A stretch of 64,000 nt of DNA from Paenibacillus taiwanensis DSM 18679 (GCF_000425125.1 NZ_KE384307.1:248001-312000), one strand, 5' to 3'. Shown: positions 55,592 through 64,000, numbered from the stretch's first letter. The notes: generated from the letters alone by a model not told the origin. Program-made: numbers and translations.

Positions 55592-56731
55592 ATGACACAT
55601 AAAGTGCGAACGATCCAATTTGGTTCATATCAATATGACTTTTGGTATGGCAAGCATGTGATTTCACAGCTGTCCTCATGGTTTGCGAAACAGGACACGA
55701 TGCCAAGCAGCTTTGTTCTAATTGCAGATACAGGCATACCGCCGCGTATATTGGAAGAAACCAGCATGGAGTTGGGGCGGGTCGGGAATGTGCATGTGCT
55801 CAGATTTGAGCCTGGCGAGGAGCACAAAAATTTGGCGACCGTCGCGCAGTTGTGCGAGCAAGTGATAGGCCTTGGCGCAGATCGGCGCACCGTTATGGTG
55901 GCGGTTGGTGGTGGTGTTACCGGGAATATCGCGGGCATGGTAGCGGGGATGTTGTTCCGCGGCTTGCCGTTAATTCATGTGCCAACAACGTTAATGGCCG
56001 CGTCTGATTCGGTGCTGTCTTTAAAACAGGCTGTCAATTTGTCTAGCGGCAAAAATCTAGTCGGTTTTTATTACGCACCGCGCATTGTATGTGTAGAACT
56101 GGGCTACATTACAAGCTTGCCTGTCCGCGAAATACGAGCGGGTCTGTGTGAAGTAGTCAAAAACATATTAACGATTGCGCCAGAGGAGAGCGAACGGTTT
56201 AAGGCTATCTTTCGGTCAGACCATCACTATCATACAAGCGAGTTAGGGGACATTATCGATTTTTGTATTCGGGCTAAAAGTACCGTGATGCGCGAAGATC
56301 CGTTTGAGAAAAAAAGCGGTCTTATTTTGGAGTATGGGCATACGATCGGGCATGCGCTGGAACTAGCTTCGAAGGGGCAATACAATCACGGTGAAAGTGT
56401 TGCCTTTGGCATGCTGTGTGCGGCCCGAATTGCAGAGAAGTTGGGACTGCTAAGTCGAGAGGCGGTTAATCTGCACTACGAGCTGTTAAATCAGATTGGT
56501 GCTTGGATTCAGCCAAGTCAGGAACTGCTGCCTGCTATTGAGCACATTTTACATTCCGACAACAAGCGGGGCTATCGTCAGAATCGCACTGGTTATACGG
56601 GCATGGTGCTGTTGCAAGGACTAGGTCAACCAGCAATGCAGCACGAATCCTACATTACGTTAGTACCAAATGAGCTTATTCATGAAGTTATGCAAGAACA
56701 AATTCGATTGAAGCAAAGTGTGGTGAGTTGA
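55592..56731 (+). CDS. 2-deoxy-scyllo-inosose synthase
   Basis: A 379-residue enzyme of the sugar phosphate cyclase family that turns glucose-6-phosphate into 2-deoxy-scyllo-inosose with NAD and a metal. It resembles BtrC closely: VAVGGGVTGNIAGMVAGMLF, HVPTTLMAASDSVLSLKQ, NLVGFYYAPRIV and EYGHTIGHALEL (metal His). The MAASDSVLSLKQAVN stretch separates it from AroB dehydroquinate synthase. The ATG at 55592 has GGAGGT upstream. It overlaps neither the permease gene nor the next and is coupled by one base to the aminotransferase. Confidence 0.92.
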   Translation: MTHKVRTIQFGSYQYDFWYGKHVISQLSSWFAKQDTMPSSFVLIADTGIPPRILEETSMELGRVGNVHVLRFEPGEEHKNLATVAQLCEQVIGLGADRRTVMVAVGGGVTGNIAGMVAGMLFRGLPLIHVPTTLMAASDSVLSLKQAVNLSSGKNLVGFYYAPRIVCVELGYITSLPVREIRAGLCEVVKNILTIAPEESERFKAIFRSDHHYHTSELGDIIDFCIRAKSTVMREDPFEKKSGLILEYGHTIGHALELASKGQYNHGESVAFGMLCAARIAEKLGLLSREAVNLHYELLNQIGAWIQPSQELLPAIEHILHSDNKRGYRQNRTGYTGMVLLQGLGQPAMQHESYITLVPNELIHEVMQEQIRLKQSVVS

Positions 56732-56732
56732 C

Positions 56733-58019
56733 ATGGTGGCACCTATTCGAACCAAAAGCTGGCCAACCTGGCCAATGGCAGACGAGGCTACTCGGCAAGA
56801 ACTGCTCGATGTGCTTGACGGCGGCAGGTGGGCGATCAGCGGTGCTTATATGGGCAGGGAGTCGAAGGAGCAGCAGTTTGCCGCTGCCTTCGCCCAATAC
56901 AATCGTATTGAGCATTGTCTGACGCTGGATCACGGTACTTCTGCCCTAATTGCTGCCTTGGAGGCGCTTGAGATCGGTTATGGGGATGAAGTGATCGTGC
57001 CTGGCTTGACCTGGATTGCCCCTGCTGTTGCTGTTTTATCGGTTAATGCAATTCCGATTATCGTTGACATTGAAGCAGACACATTTTGTATGAGTCCTGA
57101 TAGGGTGCGCGAAGCCATTACTCCGCGGACAAAGGCGATTCTTCCTATTCATATGTATGGCAGCATGGTAGACATGGACGCGATTATGGAGATCGCTGCC
57201 CAATACAATCTGTATGTGATTGAAGACTGCGCTCACAGTCATGGGTCCATCTGGCGCGGCCAACGGGCAGGCACGATCGGCGATATAGGCGCATTCTCGA
57301 TGCAGCAGGGCAAGGTGCTAACCTGCGGCGAAGGGGGTGCGGCCATTACGAAGGACGCAAAAATATTAGCCAAGATGGAGGCGTCCGCTTGGAACGCACG
57401 GACCAAGCTGCCGGATGCAGAGCTGAGGCTTGGGGCGATGCAGTTAAGCGAGACAGGCGGCCGCTTTGGCACTAACCGCTGCTTGTCGGAGTTTCAAGCT
57501 GCGATTTTGCTGGCGCAGCTTCGCAAGCTCGATGACCACCACGATATCCGCGCAAGTAATGTGCGTTATCTTCATGCACATTTGCGTGAGATTCCAGGTG
57601 TGCTCACGATGCGCACACAGCCACAAGTTGATCGACAATCCTATTATGGATTTGTCGTAAAAATCGAGGCTGATGTCTTCGGCAGCACAGCCAGCCAGAC
57701 GATTCTCAACTTGCAGCACATGCTTGGCTTAGGCGCTTACTATTTGCATGAACCTTATATTCCGCTGCATCGTAATCCGCTCTACAAGCCACATCCCACG
57801 CGGCACAAGTTGGGAGAGCCCTACACGAGCGCACTGTGCACAGAGCGCTTTAGGCTTCCGCAATGTGATGCGGCTTACGATTGTGGCATCGTATTTCATC
57901 ATGCTGTGCTGCTTGGAGATACAGAGGACATGGAGCACATTGTAGAGGCGTTTCGTGTGCTGTACCGATATGGGAAGGAAGGCCTATTAACCGACAAGTG
58001 TATTCATAGTTTACAATAG
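56733..58019 (+). CDS. 2-deoxy-scyllo-inosose aminotransferase (DegT/BtrS-like)
   Basis: A 428-residue PLP enzyme of the DegT/DnrJ/EryC1 group. The PLP Lys is Lys194 in FSMQQGKVLTCGEGGAA; LTLDHGTSALIAALEAL and VIVPGLTWIAPAVAVLSVNA match BtrS-type inosose aminotransferases. It would aminate 2-deoxy-scyllo-inosose to 2-deoxy-scyllo-inosamine, using Gln. Starting one base after the synthase stop, it forms a two-gene aminocyclitol module. BtrS relatives can also perform the second amination, but the dehydrogenase needed in between is not here. Confidence 0.9.
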   Translation: MVAPIRTKSWPTWPMADEATRQELLDVLDGGRWAISGAYMGRESKEQQFAAAFAQYNRIEHCLTLDHGTSALIAALEALEIGYGDEVIVPGLTWIAPAVAVLSVNAIPIIVDIEADTFCMSPDRVREAITPRTKAILPIHMYGSMVDMDAIMEIAAQYNLYVIEDCAHSHGSIWRGQRAGTIGDIGAFSMQQGKVLTCGEGGAAITKDAKILAKMEASAWNARTKLPDAELRLGAMQLSETGGRFGTNRCLSEFQAAILLAQLRKLDDHHDIRASNVRYLHAHLREIPGVLTMRTQPQVDRQSYYGFVVKIEADVFGSTASQTILNLQHMLGLGAYYLHEPYIPLHRNPLYKPHPTRHKLGEPYTSALCTERFRLPQCDAAYDCGIVFHHAVLLGDTEDMEHIVEAFRVLYRYGKEGLLTDKCIHSLQ

Positions 58020-58295
58020 ATTCATATGATCATAAGCTGTAATGTTTCTTGATTACAGCAGGAGGGGGATGGTATGGCATGGACAGAATCAGCTTAAATT
58101 GGCTATTGTGTACCGTCAACCCATCCCTTTCTTATGAACATGAAGCTAATACGTAAAAAACTGACAAGCAGTGAAATCAGCTCACGAAAGGGTGTGAAGT
58201 ATAATCGGTCATCTCATGCGTTATGGCATAACGAATAAGTGGAAAAGGTAGTGAGAAAAGCAATTTTCTTCTTATCATAAGGAGGTCGTTTTTCT
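58020..58295. other. gap between cluster and two-component genes
   Basis: 276 bases. A perfect 8-bp hairpin (GCTGTAAT / ATTACAGC, 58036-58059) lies just after the aminotransferase gene. It is followed by AGGAGGGGG and a 22-codon frame from an ATG at 58069 (MVWHGQNQLKLAIVYRQP...), whose start is too close to the site to be sure. I do not call it a gene. The response regulator's own ribosome binding site is AAGGAGG at 58279-58285. Confidence 0.4.
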
Positions 58296-58874
58296 ATGAA
58301 TAAAATTAAAGTGTTGTTGGTAGAAGACGATCCGTTCTGGATAAAGCATATCGTTTATGACCTCAATCAGGAAGTGGACATCGTGGTTGCCTCGACAGCA
58401 TGTACGAAGGAGGAGGCAGTTGACGCAGCACTTCATGCTGATATCGATGTGGTTCTGATGGATGTGGAACTGAATCCGAATCAACGTGACGGCCTATATG
58501 CCACGCAGGAAATTACGACTCGGACGGACTGTAAGGTCATTATGATGACCTCTTATCAGGAGCGCAGCATCATTATGGATGCTTTTGATATGGGAGCTGT
58601 TAATTACGTGACTAAGGAGCATTATTCAGATATTGTGGATGCGATTCGTGCTGCGCATGCTGGCCATTCGTCGATACATGGCTGCTGTGCAGACGTACTG
58701 TTGGTGGAATGGAGATTACGATGTTTGTCGCGGTCGGAGCGGGAAGTATATGATTTGAAAGAGCAAGGATTCAAGAGCCATCAGATCGCCTCTATGCTTC
58801 ATAAGTCGTTGGACACAGTGAAAAGCCAGATCAAAAGTATCGGCAGAAAAAGAACAAAGACATTGAGTGATTAG
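58296..58874 (+). CDS. NarL/LuxR-type response regulator
   Basis: A 192-residue regulator. The receiver domain (residues 1-125) has the acidic pair Asp11-Asp12, the phosphorylation site Asp56 (DVVLMDVEL) and a conserved Thr and Lys (MMTSYQ, YVTKEH). The C-terminal HTH is a LuxR-type helix set (LSRSEREVYDLKEQGFKSHQ, then DTVKSQIKSIGRK). It pairs with the kinase encoded next and is likely the switch for the cluster upstream (inference). Confidence 0.9.
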   Translation: MNKIKVLLVEDDPFWIKHIVYDLNQEVDIVVASTACTKEEAVDAALHADIDVVLMDVELNPNQRDGLYATQEITTRTDCKVIMMTSYQERSIIMDAFDMGAVNYVTKEHYSDIVDAIRAAHAGHSSIHGCCADVLLVEWRLRCLSRSEREVYDLKEQGFKSHQIASMLHKSLDTVKSQIKSIGRKRTKTLSD

Positions 58875-58877
58875 AAA

Positions 58878-60439
58878 TTGGTCAAAATCGCCGCAAAACG
58901 AGCAATTCTGTTGACAGTTATTTTTCTTTTCCTGCTGCCGCTTCTTTTATTTCGGGGTGTTTCTCCATATGAGAACTTTCCTTATGAGAACTTTCATTGG
59001 ATGAGCACTGATCACTCGGCAATTAGCACACAGGCTTTCCTTCGGCAAGATCTGAGCAAATTTGGCTTGGCGGTTATTTACGTAAGTTTAGCTGTTTTTT
59101 TTTATTTGTATTTAAGCAAACGAGGAAGCAGTATGTGTATTTGTATTTTATGATATTGTTATGTGGGCTTGCTAATTATATGATCGCTATGACAGGCATT
59201 AAATGGTCGTTTAGCAGCTTTTTTATCGTCTGGTTCAGCTTGAAACCGTTTCCGATTTTACTCAATATGATGGGGATACCCGTCGTCTTTTTTTTATTCG
59301 TGGATCAAATGTTCGATCGGTCTGTGCTGCGATGTAAAGGTTGGCTCTGGCGGGCATATGCAGTCTGTGGCACCGCACTGCTGCTTTTGTACGTTATTGA
59401 CCTCATTCGATTGCCCCTTGTCATATTTATATTTGTTACGAGCGTGCTGATCGGTTTAAGTTATGTGTTAAGCTGTAGCTTGGCTGAATTTACACGATTA
59501 ACTAAGGACGGGAAATGGTTTGTTGCAGGGCTATGTATGATGTTTATAGGCAGTATGCATGATACGCTGGTGCTTGTACAAATTATTCGACAGGGAACCC
59601 TGATATCGCATTGGGGAACGGCCGGACTAATCTTTAGTGTACTTGTCATTTTTGGTCGACAATGGATGGAGAGAGGGGTGAAGGAGGTGAATTTGAAAGG
59701 CTGTATGACCATCGGCCCAAAGGAAGCTTCCACCGCTTTATCGGTTACGTCCATCGTTAATCATTCTATTAAGAACGAGATGAACAAAATTCAATATTTA
59801 GCTGATCAATTAAAGAAAGCGCTAGGCGATCTTCCTTATGGTACGGCATCACAATCCGTTGACGAGCTGTATCGAATCACCAACCATGTTCAGGAAATGG
59901 TAAACAAAATACGCCAATTCAGCGCTGACATCGTATTACACGAGGAAGCTATTGAAATGGATATGCTGGTTGATGAAGCCTTATTATTAATTCAGCCTTA
60001 CGCAGAGCAGCATCGTGTTCAGATGGTGAAAAGCACAGATTTGCATCAACAAAAGCTGATCGTGCGCTGTGATTCCGTTTACGTAAAAGATTGTATGGTC
60101 AACTTGTGTTTTAATGCAATAGAAGCTATGAAACCTGATATGGGGCTGCTCCAAGTCCGTATTGCTGCCTATAAGAAGGGCGCAATGATCGAATTTCGTG
60201 ATAATGGAACCGGCATCTTGCCTACAGAGCTCGCACGTATTCAAGAACCCTTCTATACAACAAAAAAGAAATCTACCCATTTTGGGCTCGGTCTAAGTTA
60301 CTGTCAGCAGGTGATGGCGAAACATGATGGGCAGCTGAAGGTGGAAAGTCAGTATGGTGTAGGGACAAGTGTGGCCCTTTATTTTCCTAAGTCACGCACA
60401 CGACTCGTTCATTTGAATTATGAAAGATCCGAACGATAA
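58878..60439 (+). pseudogene. sensor histidine kinase, frameshifted at a T9 tract
   Basis: Two overlapping frames read as one membrane kinase. The first, from a TTG at 58878, gives a hydrophobic N-terminus (LLTVIFLFLLPLLLF) and reaches 59153. The second carries FKQTRKQYVYLYFMILLCG, further membrane helices, the His box SIVNHSIKNEMNK, the N box MVNLCFNAIEAM and the G boxes FRDNGTGILP and FGLGLSYCQQV, ending at 60439. The frames meet at a run of nine T (59095-59103); a tenth T would give one protein of about 520 residues. So this is a recent break, a sequence error, or a phase-variable gene. Confidence 0.7.
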
Positions 60440-60704
60440 AAGTAATAACGCTAATCATTTTAAATGATAAAAAAGGCTAGGAGGATAAAGGGACTAGGGG
60501 GGCCAGTGCACAAATAAACTGTATAGTTTGGCATCAAATTGAACGGATAAGAGCTGCTGCATATAAAGCGGCTTTTATTTTTGTCTGGCGACGGCTGCCT
60601 CATACGTTCGATGTTAAGATTGACAGCTTTGTGGAGAAGTAGTAAATTTAGTTTTGAACTTATTAAAATACTTTTAAAAAGTGTTTTATAAATTGAGGTG
60701 TAAG
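60440..60704. other. intergenic region before the ROK gene
   Basis: 265 bases. A palindrome (ATCATTT-t-AAATGAT, 60454-60468) lies just after the kinase gene, and a terminator-like hairpin at 60552-60581. No gene is seen. Confidence 0.4.
60552..60581 (+). terminator. terminator after the kinase gene
   Basis: AGCTGCT / AGCGGCT stem (one G-T pair) around an eight-base loop, followed by TTTATTTTTG. Confidence 0.65.
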
Positions 60705-61730
60705 GTGAAACCAATTAGCGGAAGCGCACCTGTGATCAAACAGATTAATACGAATCTTGTACGTCAAATGTTAAAAACCAAGGGAAGTGCCACCAAGCAA
60801 GAAATCGCGTGGGCAACCGGTTTAAGTGTCGTGACGGTTAATACGATATTGAGGTCACTTGTCAAGCAGGGAGAAGTAACAGAGTCCGGTCTTACTCCTT
60901 CCTTGGGTGGAAGACCTGCGATGAGGTTTGCCTACCATTCGGACTATGCACTGGCCCTCATCTTGTATCCTTTGGAAAGAGAGGGACGCATTCAAGTTCA
61001 TGCGACGGTCGTTAATTTGTCTCGTGATCCTGTTTTCGAGACAGAGGTGGACGTCGATCAGCTAGATTTGGCTCAATTGGAGTCTATAATGGATCGACTG
61101 CTTGCCGATTATCCTGCTATTCAGGCGATTGGTCTTGGTTTGCCGGGGGCGGAGCATGAGGGGAAGATGATTGTATCCGATTATCAATCGTTGCTTGGTG
61201 TCTCGCTCTCTACGCATTTGTACAGCAGATATAAGCGCCCCATCATTATTGAAAATGACGTGAATGCAGCAGTTATAGGCTTCAGCACTCGACAGCATGT
61301 AGCCTTGGAGCAGACCGTAGTTTATTTCTATTTTCCACAACGGCATCCACCTGGGGCGGGAATTTTTATGAATGGCAGGCTGCATAAGGGAAAAGGCAAT
61401 TTCGCTGGCGAAGTTGCGCACATACCGCTTGGCATCCCGTGGGGAGACAGCACACTGTCAGCTACTTTTGATACGTGGTGCTGTGCAATCGCGAAGCTTA
61501 CCGTTGCAGTATCCAGTGTGCTGAATCCCGATCTAGTCGTGTTGTGCGGATACGGAATTAAACAGGAGCATGTCAAGGCGGTCGTAGATCGATGCAGCAC
61601 ACAGCTTCCTCCAAGTGTTATGCCTCATCTGCACCACTCGGAGGATTTTGCAGCCGATTATTTGAGCGGCATGATTGTGCAGACGCTAGATACATTGGAA
61701 ACGGGTCCTATACTGCAACAGAAACGATAA
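60705..61730 (+). CDS. ROK-family transcriptional regulator
   Basis: A 341-residue repressor-type ROK protein. An N-terminal winged helix (KGSATKQEIAWATGLSVVTV, about residues 24-60) is followed by the ROK sugar-kinase fold: AIGLGLPGAEHEGK, IIIENDVNAAVIGF and the GAGIFMNGRLHKGKGNFAGE block. The Cys-rich zinc site usual in ROK kinases is missing, in line with a regulator. The GTG at 60705 follows GAGGTG. It runs into the MFS gene (18 bases apart) and probably regulates it in response to a sugar. Confidence 0.85.
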   Translation: MKPISGSAPVIKQINTNLVRQMLKTKGSATKQEIAWATGLSVVTVNTILRSLVKQGEVTESGLTPSLGGRPAMRFAYHSDYALALILYPLEREGRIQVHATVVNLSRDPVFETEVDVDQLDLAQLESIMDRLLADYPAIQAIGLGLPGAEHEGKMIVSDYQSLLGVSLSTHLYSRYKRPIIIENDVNAAVIGFSTRQHVALEQTVVYFYFPQRHPPGAGIFMNGRLHKGKGNFAGEVAHIPLGIPWGDSTLSATFDTWCCAIAKLTVAVSSVLNPDLVVLCGYGIKQEHVKAVVDRCSTQLPPSVMPHLHHSEDFAADYLSGMIVQTLDTLETGPILQQKR

Positions 61731-61748
61731 AGGCGGTTTTATTTCATC

Positions 61749-62942
61749 ATGGCAACGCTATTTTTAGTTATTATTTATTTGGCTTTTATTAGCTTAGGTT
61801 TACCAGACTCGTTGTTAGGAGCGGCGTGGCCGGTCATGCGAATGGATTATGGAGCACCGATCGAGACGGCAGGCATGCTCTATATGATTATAGCTGGCGG
61901 AACGATCGTATCCAGTCTAGCAAGCGGAATGGTACTTAAACGTTTTGGGACTGGGCAAGTAACCTTTGTAAGTTGTGTGCTGACAGCAGGGGCATTATTC
62001 GGGTTCTCGATTGCCCCTTCGTTGATCTGGCTATTTCTATGTGCGATCCCTCTTGGCTTGGGAGCTGGTGCAGTGGATGCAGGCTTAAACAATTACGTAG
62101 CGACACACTATAAGGCGCATCATATGAGCTGGCTGCACTGCTTCTGGGGCGTTGGCGCTACCATTGGCCCGATCATTATGTCTTATTATATTTCTAGTGA
62201 ACAATCGTGGAGAAACGGTTATACGACTATTTTTATTGTGCAGCTTGCACTGGTCGTGCTGCTGTTCTGTACACTGCCGCTTTGGAAACGAGTATCACCA
62301 GAAAGTCGTAATGAAAAAAGTAATGACGGGGGGGATGCGGCTCCTGAGGGAGCAAACGAGCACAAGGCACGTACAAACCCGTTAAAGATTAAGGGCGTAA
62401 AGTTAACGCTCGCATCCTTCCTGCTCTATTGCGGCGTAGAATCCACTGTCGGCTTGTGGGGAGGCAGCTTTCTTGTCAACACCAAACAACTCTCTGCCGC
62501 CACAGCCGCACAATGGGTATCCTTGTATTATGCGGGTATTACAGTGGGCAGACTGATAACCGGATTTGTAACCTTTAAAGTCAGTAATCGTCTATTAATT
62601 CGATCGGGACAGATGATTGCGCTTGTCGGAACTGTGCTTCTTGTTTTGCCGCTGCCGACTCCATTTTCCTTGGTTGGTTTCATTATGATTGGCCTCGGAT
62701 GTGCACCTATTTACCCTTGTCTGCTGCATGAGACACCTACCCGATTCGGCAAAGAGCAGTCCACTGGTATTATGGGCTATCAAATGGCAGTTGCGTATAC
62801 CGGAAGTACTTTTTTACCCCCGCTTTTGGGGTGGGTGATCGGTTATACGACAACAGGTGTGATTCCATATTTCGTGCTAACATACATTGTGCTTATGTTT
62901 ATTGGATCTGAGCAGGTCAATCGGCTGATGAAAGCGCGTTGA
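61749..62942 (+). CDS. MFS transporter
   Basis: A 397-residue transporter with twelve membrane helices in two halves split by a charged loop (about residues 185-215). It shows FISLGLPDSLLGAAWPVMR at the start, VLKRFGTGQVTFVSCVLTA in the first half and GCAPIYPCLLHETPTRFG in the second, like sugar-transporting MFS proteins of the FucP type. It would import or export a sugar-like compound under the upstream ROK regulator. Its link to the biosynthetic cluster is only by position. Confidence 0.85.
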   Translation: MATLFLVIIYLAFISLGLPDSLLGAAWPVMRMDYGAPIETAGMLYMIIAGGTIVSSLASGMVLKRFGTGQVTFVSCVLTAGALFGFSIAPSLIWLFLCAIPLGLGAGAVDAGLNNYVATHYKAHHMSWLHCFWGVGATIGPIIMSYYISSEQSWRNGYTTIFIVQLALVVLLFCTLPLWKRVSPESRNEKSNDGGDAAPEGANEHKARTNPLKIKGVKLTLASFLLYCGVESTVGLWGGSFLVNTKQLSAATAAQWVSLYYAGITVGRLITGFVTFKVSNRLLIRSGQMIALVGTVLLVLPLPTPFSLVGFIMIGLGCAPIYPCLLHETPTRFGKEQSTGIMGYQMAVAYTGSTFLPPLLGWVIGYTTTGVIPYFVLTYIVLMFIGSEQVNRLMKAR

Positions 62943-63019
62943 GCTGTGGATGAGGAGTTGAGGCAGCATTACGATGATAAAGAAGTATAGGCATGTCTCA
63001 AGATGTGCTGCCCCTCCGA

Positions 63020-63048
63020 TTGACAAAAAAATTTTAATTCAATATACT
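63020..63048 (+). promoter_or_regulatory. tyrS promoter
   Basis: TTGACA at 63020-63025 and TATACT at 63043-63048 with a 17-base spacer: a strong sigma-A promoter, with transcription expected near 63055. Confidence 0.85.
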
Positions 63049-63054
63049 GTCTGT

Positions 63055-63317
63055 AATCTAATAAACGATGTACGTTGAAGGAGATTAGTAGCAGCTTTGT
63101 CCCTGTTGCCAGAAAGCTGGGGGTTGATGGAACCTAGCACACACAAACCTGCGAATTACACTCTGGAGTATCTTGGGTAATGCTAAGCGGAATGGCAATC
63201 GATATTTTGCCGAGAGTGGCATAAATGACGTCAGCAGCGTCGTTGGTGCAATCTGGGTGGTAACACGGTTAATCAATCGTCCCTGTGTCTACAATAGACA
63301 AGGGGCGTTTTTTTGTG
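63055..63317 (+). promoter_or_regulatory. T-box riboswitch for tyrosine
   Basis: The leader carries the T-box bulge sequence TGGGTGGTAACACGG (63254-63268), an AGTA bulge early in stem I (GATTAGTAGCAGC), and a specifier-loop stretch GCGAATTACACTCTGGAG whose TAC (63157-63159) is a Tyr codon. The terminator is CGTCCCTGTGTC / GACAAGGGGCG followed by TTTTTTT (to 63317). Uncharged tRNA-Tyr would pair with it and let transcription go on into tyrS. Confidence 0.9.
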
Positions 63318-63418
63318 TTTATATCGGTCCCGATTTGGCCTATGGAAACAACAAGATTACATGGATTCATGCAATGATAGGCATTTATTTATTCAGATCA
63401 GTTAAGGAGTGGTCAATC

Positions 63419-64000
63419 ATGAACATTATTGATGAGTTAGAATGGCGCGGGGCGATTAACCAGCAAACGGACGCGGAAGGATTACGCGAGCTAGTAGAGA
63501 ACAAGCAGATTTCTTTGTACTGCGGGGTTGATCCCACTGGTGACAGCATGCATATTGGACATTTAATTCCATTTATGATGATGAAACGTTTCCAATTGGC
63601 AGGACATTGTCCTGTAATCTTGATTGGCGGAGCGACGGGAACGATTGGAGACCCGAGTGGACGTCAGACGGAGCGACAATTGCAGACGATGGAACAAGTA
63701 CAGGCCAATGTAGACGCGCTAACGGCACAGATGAAGAAGCTGTTTGATATCGACGGCAGCAACTCGTTAAAAATGGTCAACAACTACGACTGGACACATC
63801 AGCTTAACGTCATTGACTTTTTGCGCGACTACGGCAAAAACTTCAGCGTGAATACGATGCTGGCAAAAGATATCGTCGCGAGCCGTTTGGATAGTGGTAT
63901 TTCCTTCACGGAATTTTCTTACCAAATTTTGCAGTCGATGGATTTCCACCATCTGTACAAGCATGAAGATGTGCAATTGCAAATTGGTGGCTCTGATCAA
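63419..64000 (+). CDS. tyrS: tyrosyl-tRNA synthetase, 3' end outside window
   Basis: The first 194 codons of TyrRS, a class I synthetase charging tRNA-Tyr. It starts with MNIIDELEWRGAINQQTD and has the HIGH signature in VDPTGDSMHIGHLIPFM, then GGATGTIGDPSGRQTER and SFTEFSYQILQSMDF, and QIGGSDQ at the window edge. AAGGAG lies about eight bases before the ATG. The rest, including the KMSKS motif, is beyond the window. A T-box leader controls it. Confidence 0.96.
   Translation, partial: MNIIDELEWRGAINQQTDAEGLRELVENKQISLYCGVDPTGDSMHIGHLIPFMMMKRFQLAGHCPVILIGGATGTIGDPSGRQTERQLQTMEQVQANVDALTAQMKKLFDIDGSNSLKMVNNYDWTHQLNVIDFLRDYGKNFSVNTMLAKDIVASRLDSGISFTEFSYQILQSMDFHHLYKHEDVQLQIGGSDQ

Larger units (their letters stand above)
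42949..58019 (+). other. biosynthetic gene cluster: acylated aminocyclitol candidate
   Basis: Fifteen genes on one strand, mostly overlapping or a few bases apart, form one operon-like unit. Order: glycosyltransferase, ACP, ketosynthase, cysteine-less KS homologue, acyl-activating enzyme, ACP, TIM-barrel isomerase, FabZ-like dehydratase, glycosyltransferase, three BtrH-like proteins, ABC ATPase, ABC permease, 2-deoxy-scyllo-inosose synthase and its aminotransferase (sixteen if the last is counted separately). The parts say: build an acyl chain on a carrier protein, build an aminocyclitol, add sugar, move the acyl group, export. The product is inferred. Confidence 0.75.
62943..63418. other. 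leader region of tyrS
   Basis: 476 bases with the tyrS promoter (63020-63048) and T-box leader (about 63055-63317). The first 75 bases after the MFS gene hold nothing I recognise. Confidence 0.7.

Noticed and set aside
55592-56731. Considered as dehydroquinate synthase AroB
   Set aside because: Sequence blocks follow BtrC-type inosose synthases, and the next gene is an inosose-type aminotransferase and not a shikimate gene.

Overview
The window looks like chromosome of an endospore-forming member of the Bacillales, most probably Paenibacillus or a close relative. The support is an H-type small acid-soluble spore protein, a Ku/LigD repair set, HrcA-type CIRCE elements, a T-box leader before tyrS, the tsaE-tsaB-rimI-tsaD group convergent with a YdiF-like ABC-F gene, and a BtrC-type 2-deoxy-scyllo-inosose synthase of the kind known from butirosin-producing bacilli. 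The species assignment is inference.

Layout. 1-2.3 kb: the end of a TerD-domain protein and a GNAT acetyltransferase. 2.4-7 kb: an RNA-repair locus, with two overlapping WYL regulators divergent from an RlaP-like nucleotidyltransferase and the RNA ligase RtcB. It is followed by a sulfur-binding-domain HNH restriction enzyme. 8-12.7 kb: two exported proteins and htpG under a perfect CIRCE operator. 12.8-16 kb: an end-joining operon (ku, separate ligase and polymerase genes). 16-28 kb: housekeeping genes (sspH, t6A synthesis, abc-f, MTHFS, moaC, moaB, tatA, tatC, groES-groEL). A dense DnaA-box cluster lies between tsaD and the ABC-F gene.

28-41.2 kb is an AT-richer accessory island. It holds a large unrecognised P-loop GTPase-like protein, a type IIG restriction-modification protein with a second adenine methyltransferase, a membrane-anchored Mrr-like nuclease and an IS3-family element. 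It also holds several decayed genes: a DUF932 gene fused to an integrase tail, a second integrase tail, and two frameshifted hypothetical genes. This reads as a worn defence/mobile island between groEL and a secreted LAS-type peptidase.

42.9-58 kb is the most interesting part: a tightly coupled biosynthetic cluster of fifteen genes on one strand. It joins a small fatty-acyl/polyketide assembly set (two acyl carrier proteins, a ketosynthase, a half-length cysteine-less ketosynthase homologue, a FabZ-like dehydratase, an acyl-activating enzyme) to an aminocyclitol pathway (2-deoxy-scyllo-inosose synthase and its aminotransferase). Two glycosyltransferases, a TIM-barrel isomerase, three tandem BtrH-like putative acyltransferases and an ABC-2 exporter complete it. 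The inferred product is an exported, acylated, glycosylated aminocyclitol. No dehydrogenase that would lead to 2-deoxystreptamine is present. A two-component system (kinase gene frameshifted at a T9 tract), a ROK regulator and an MFS transporter follow. The window ends in tyrS.
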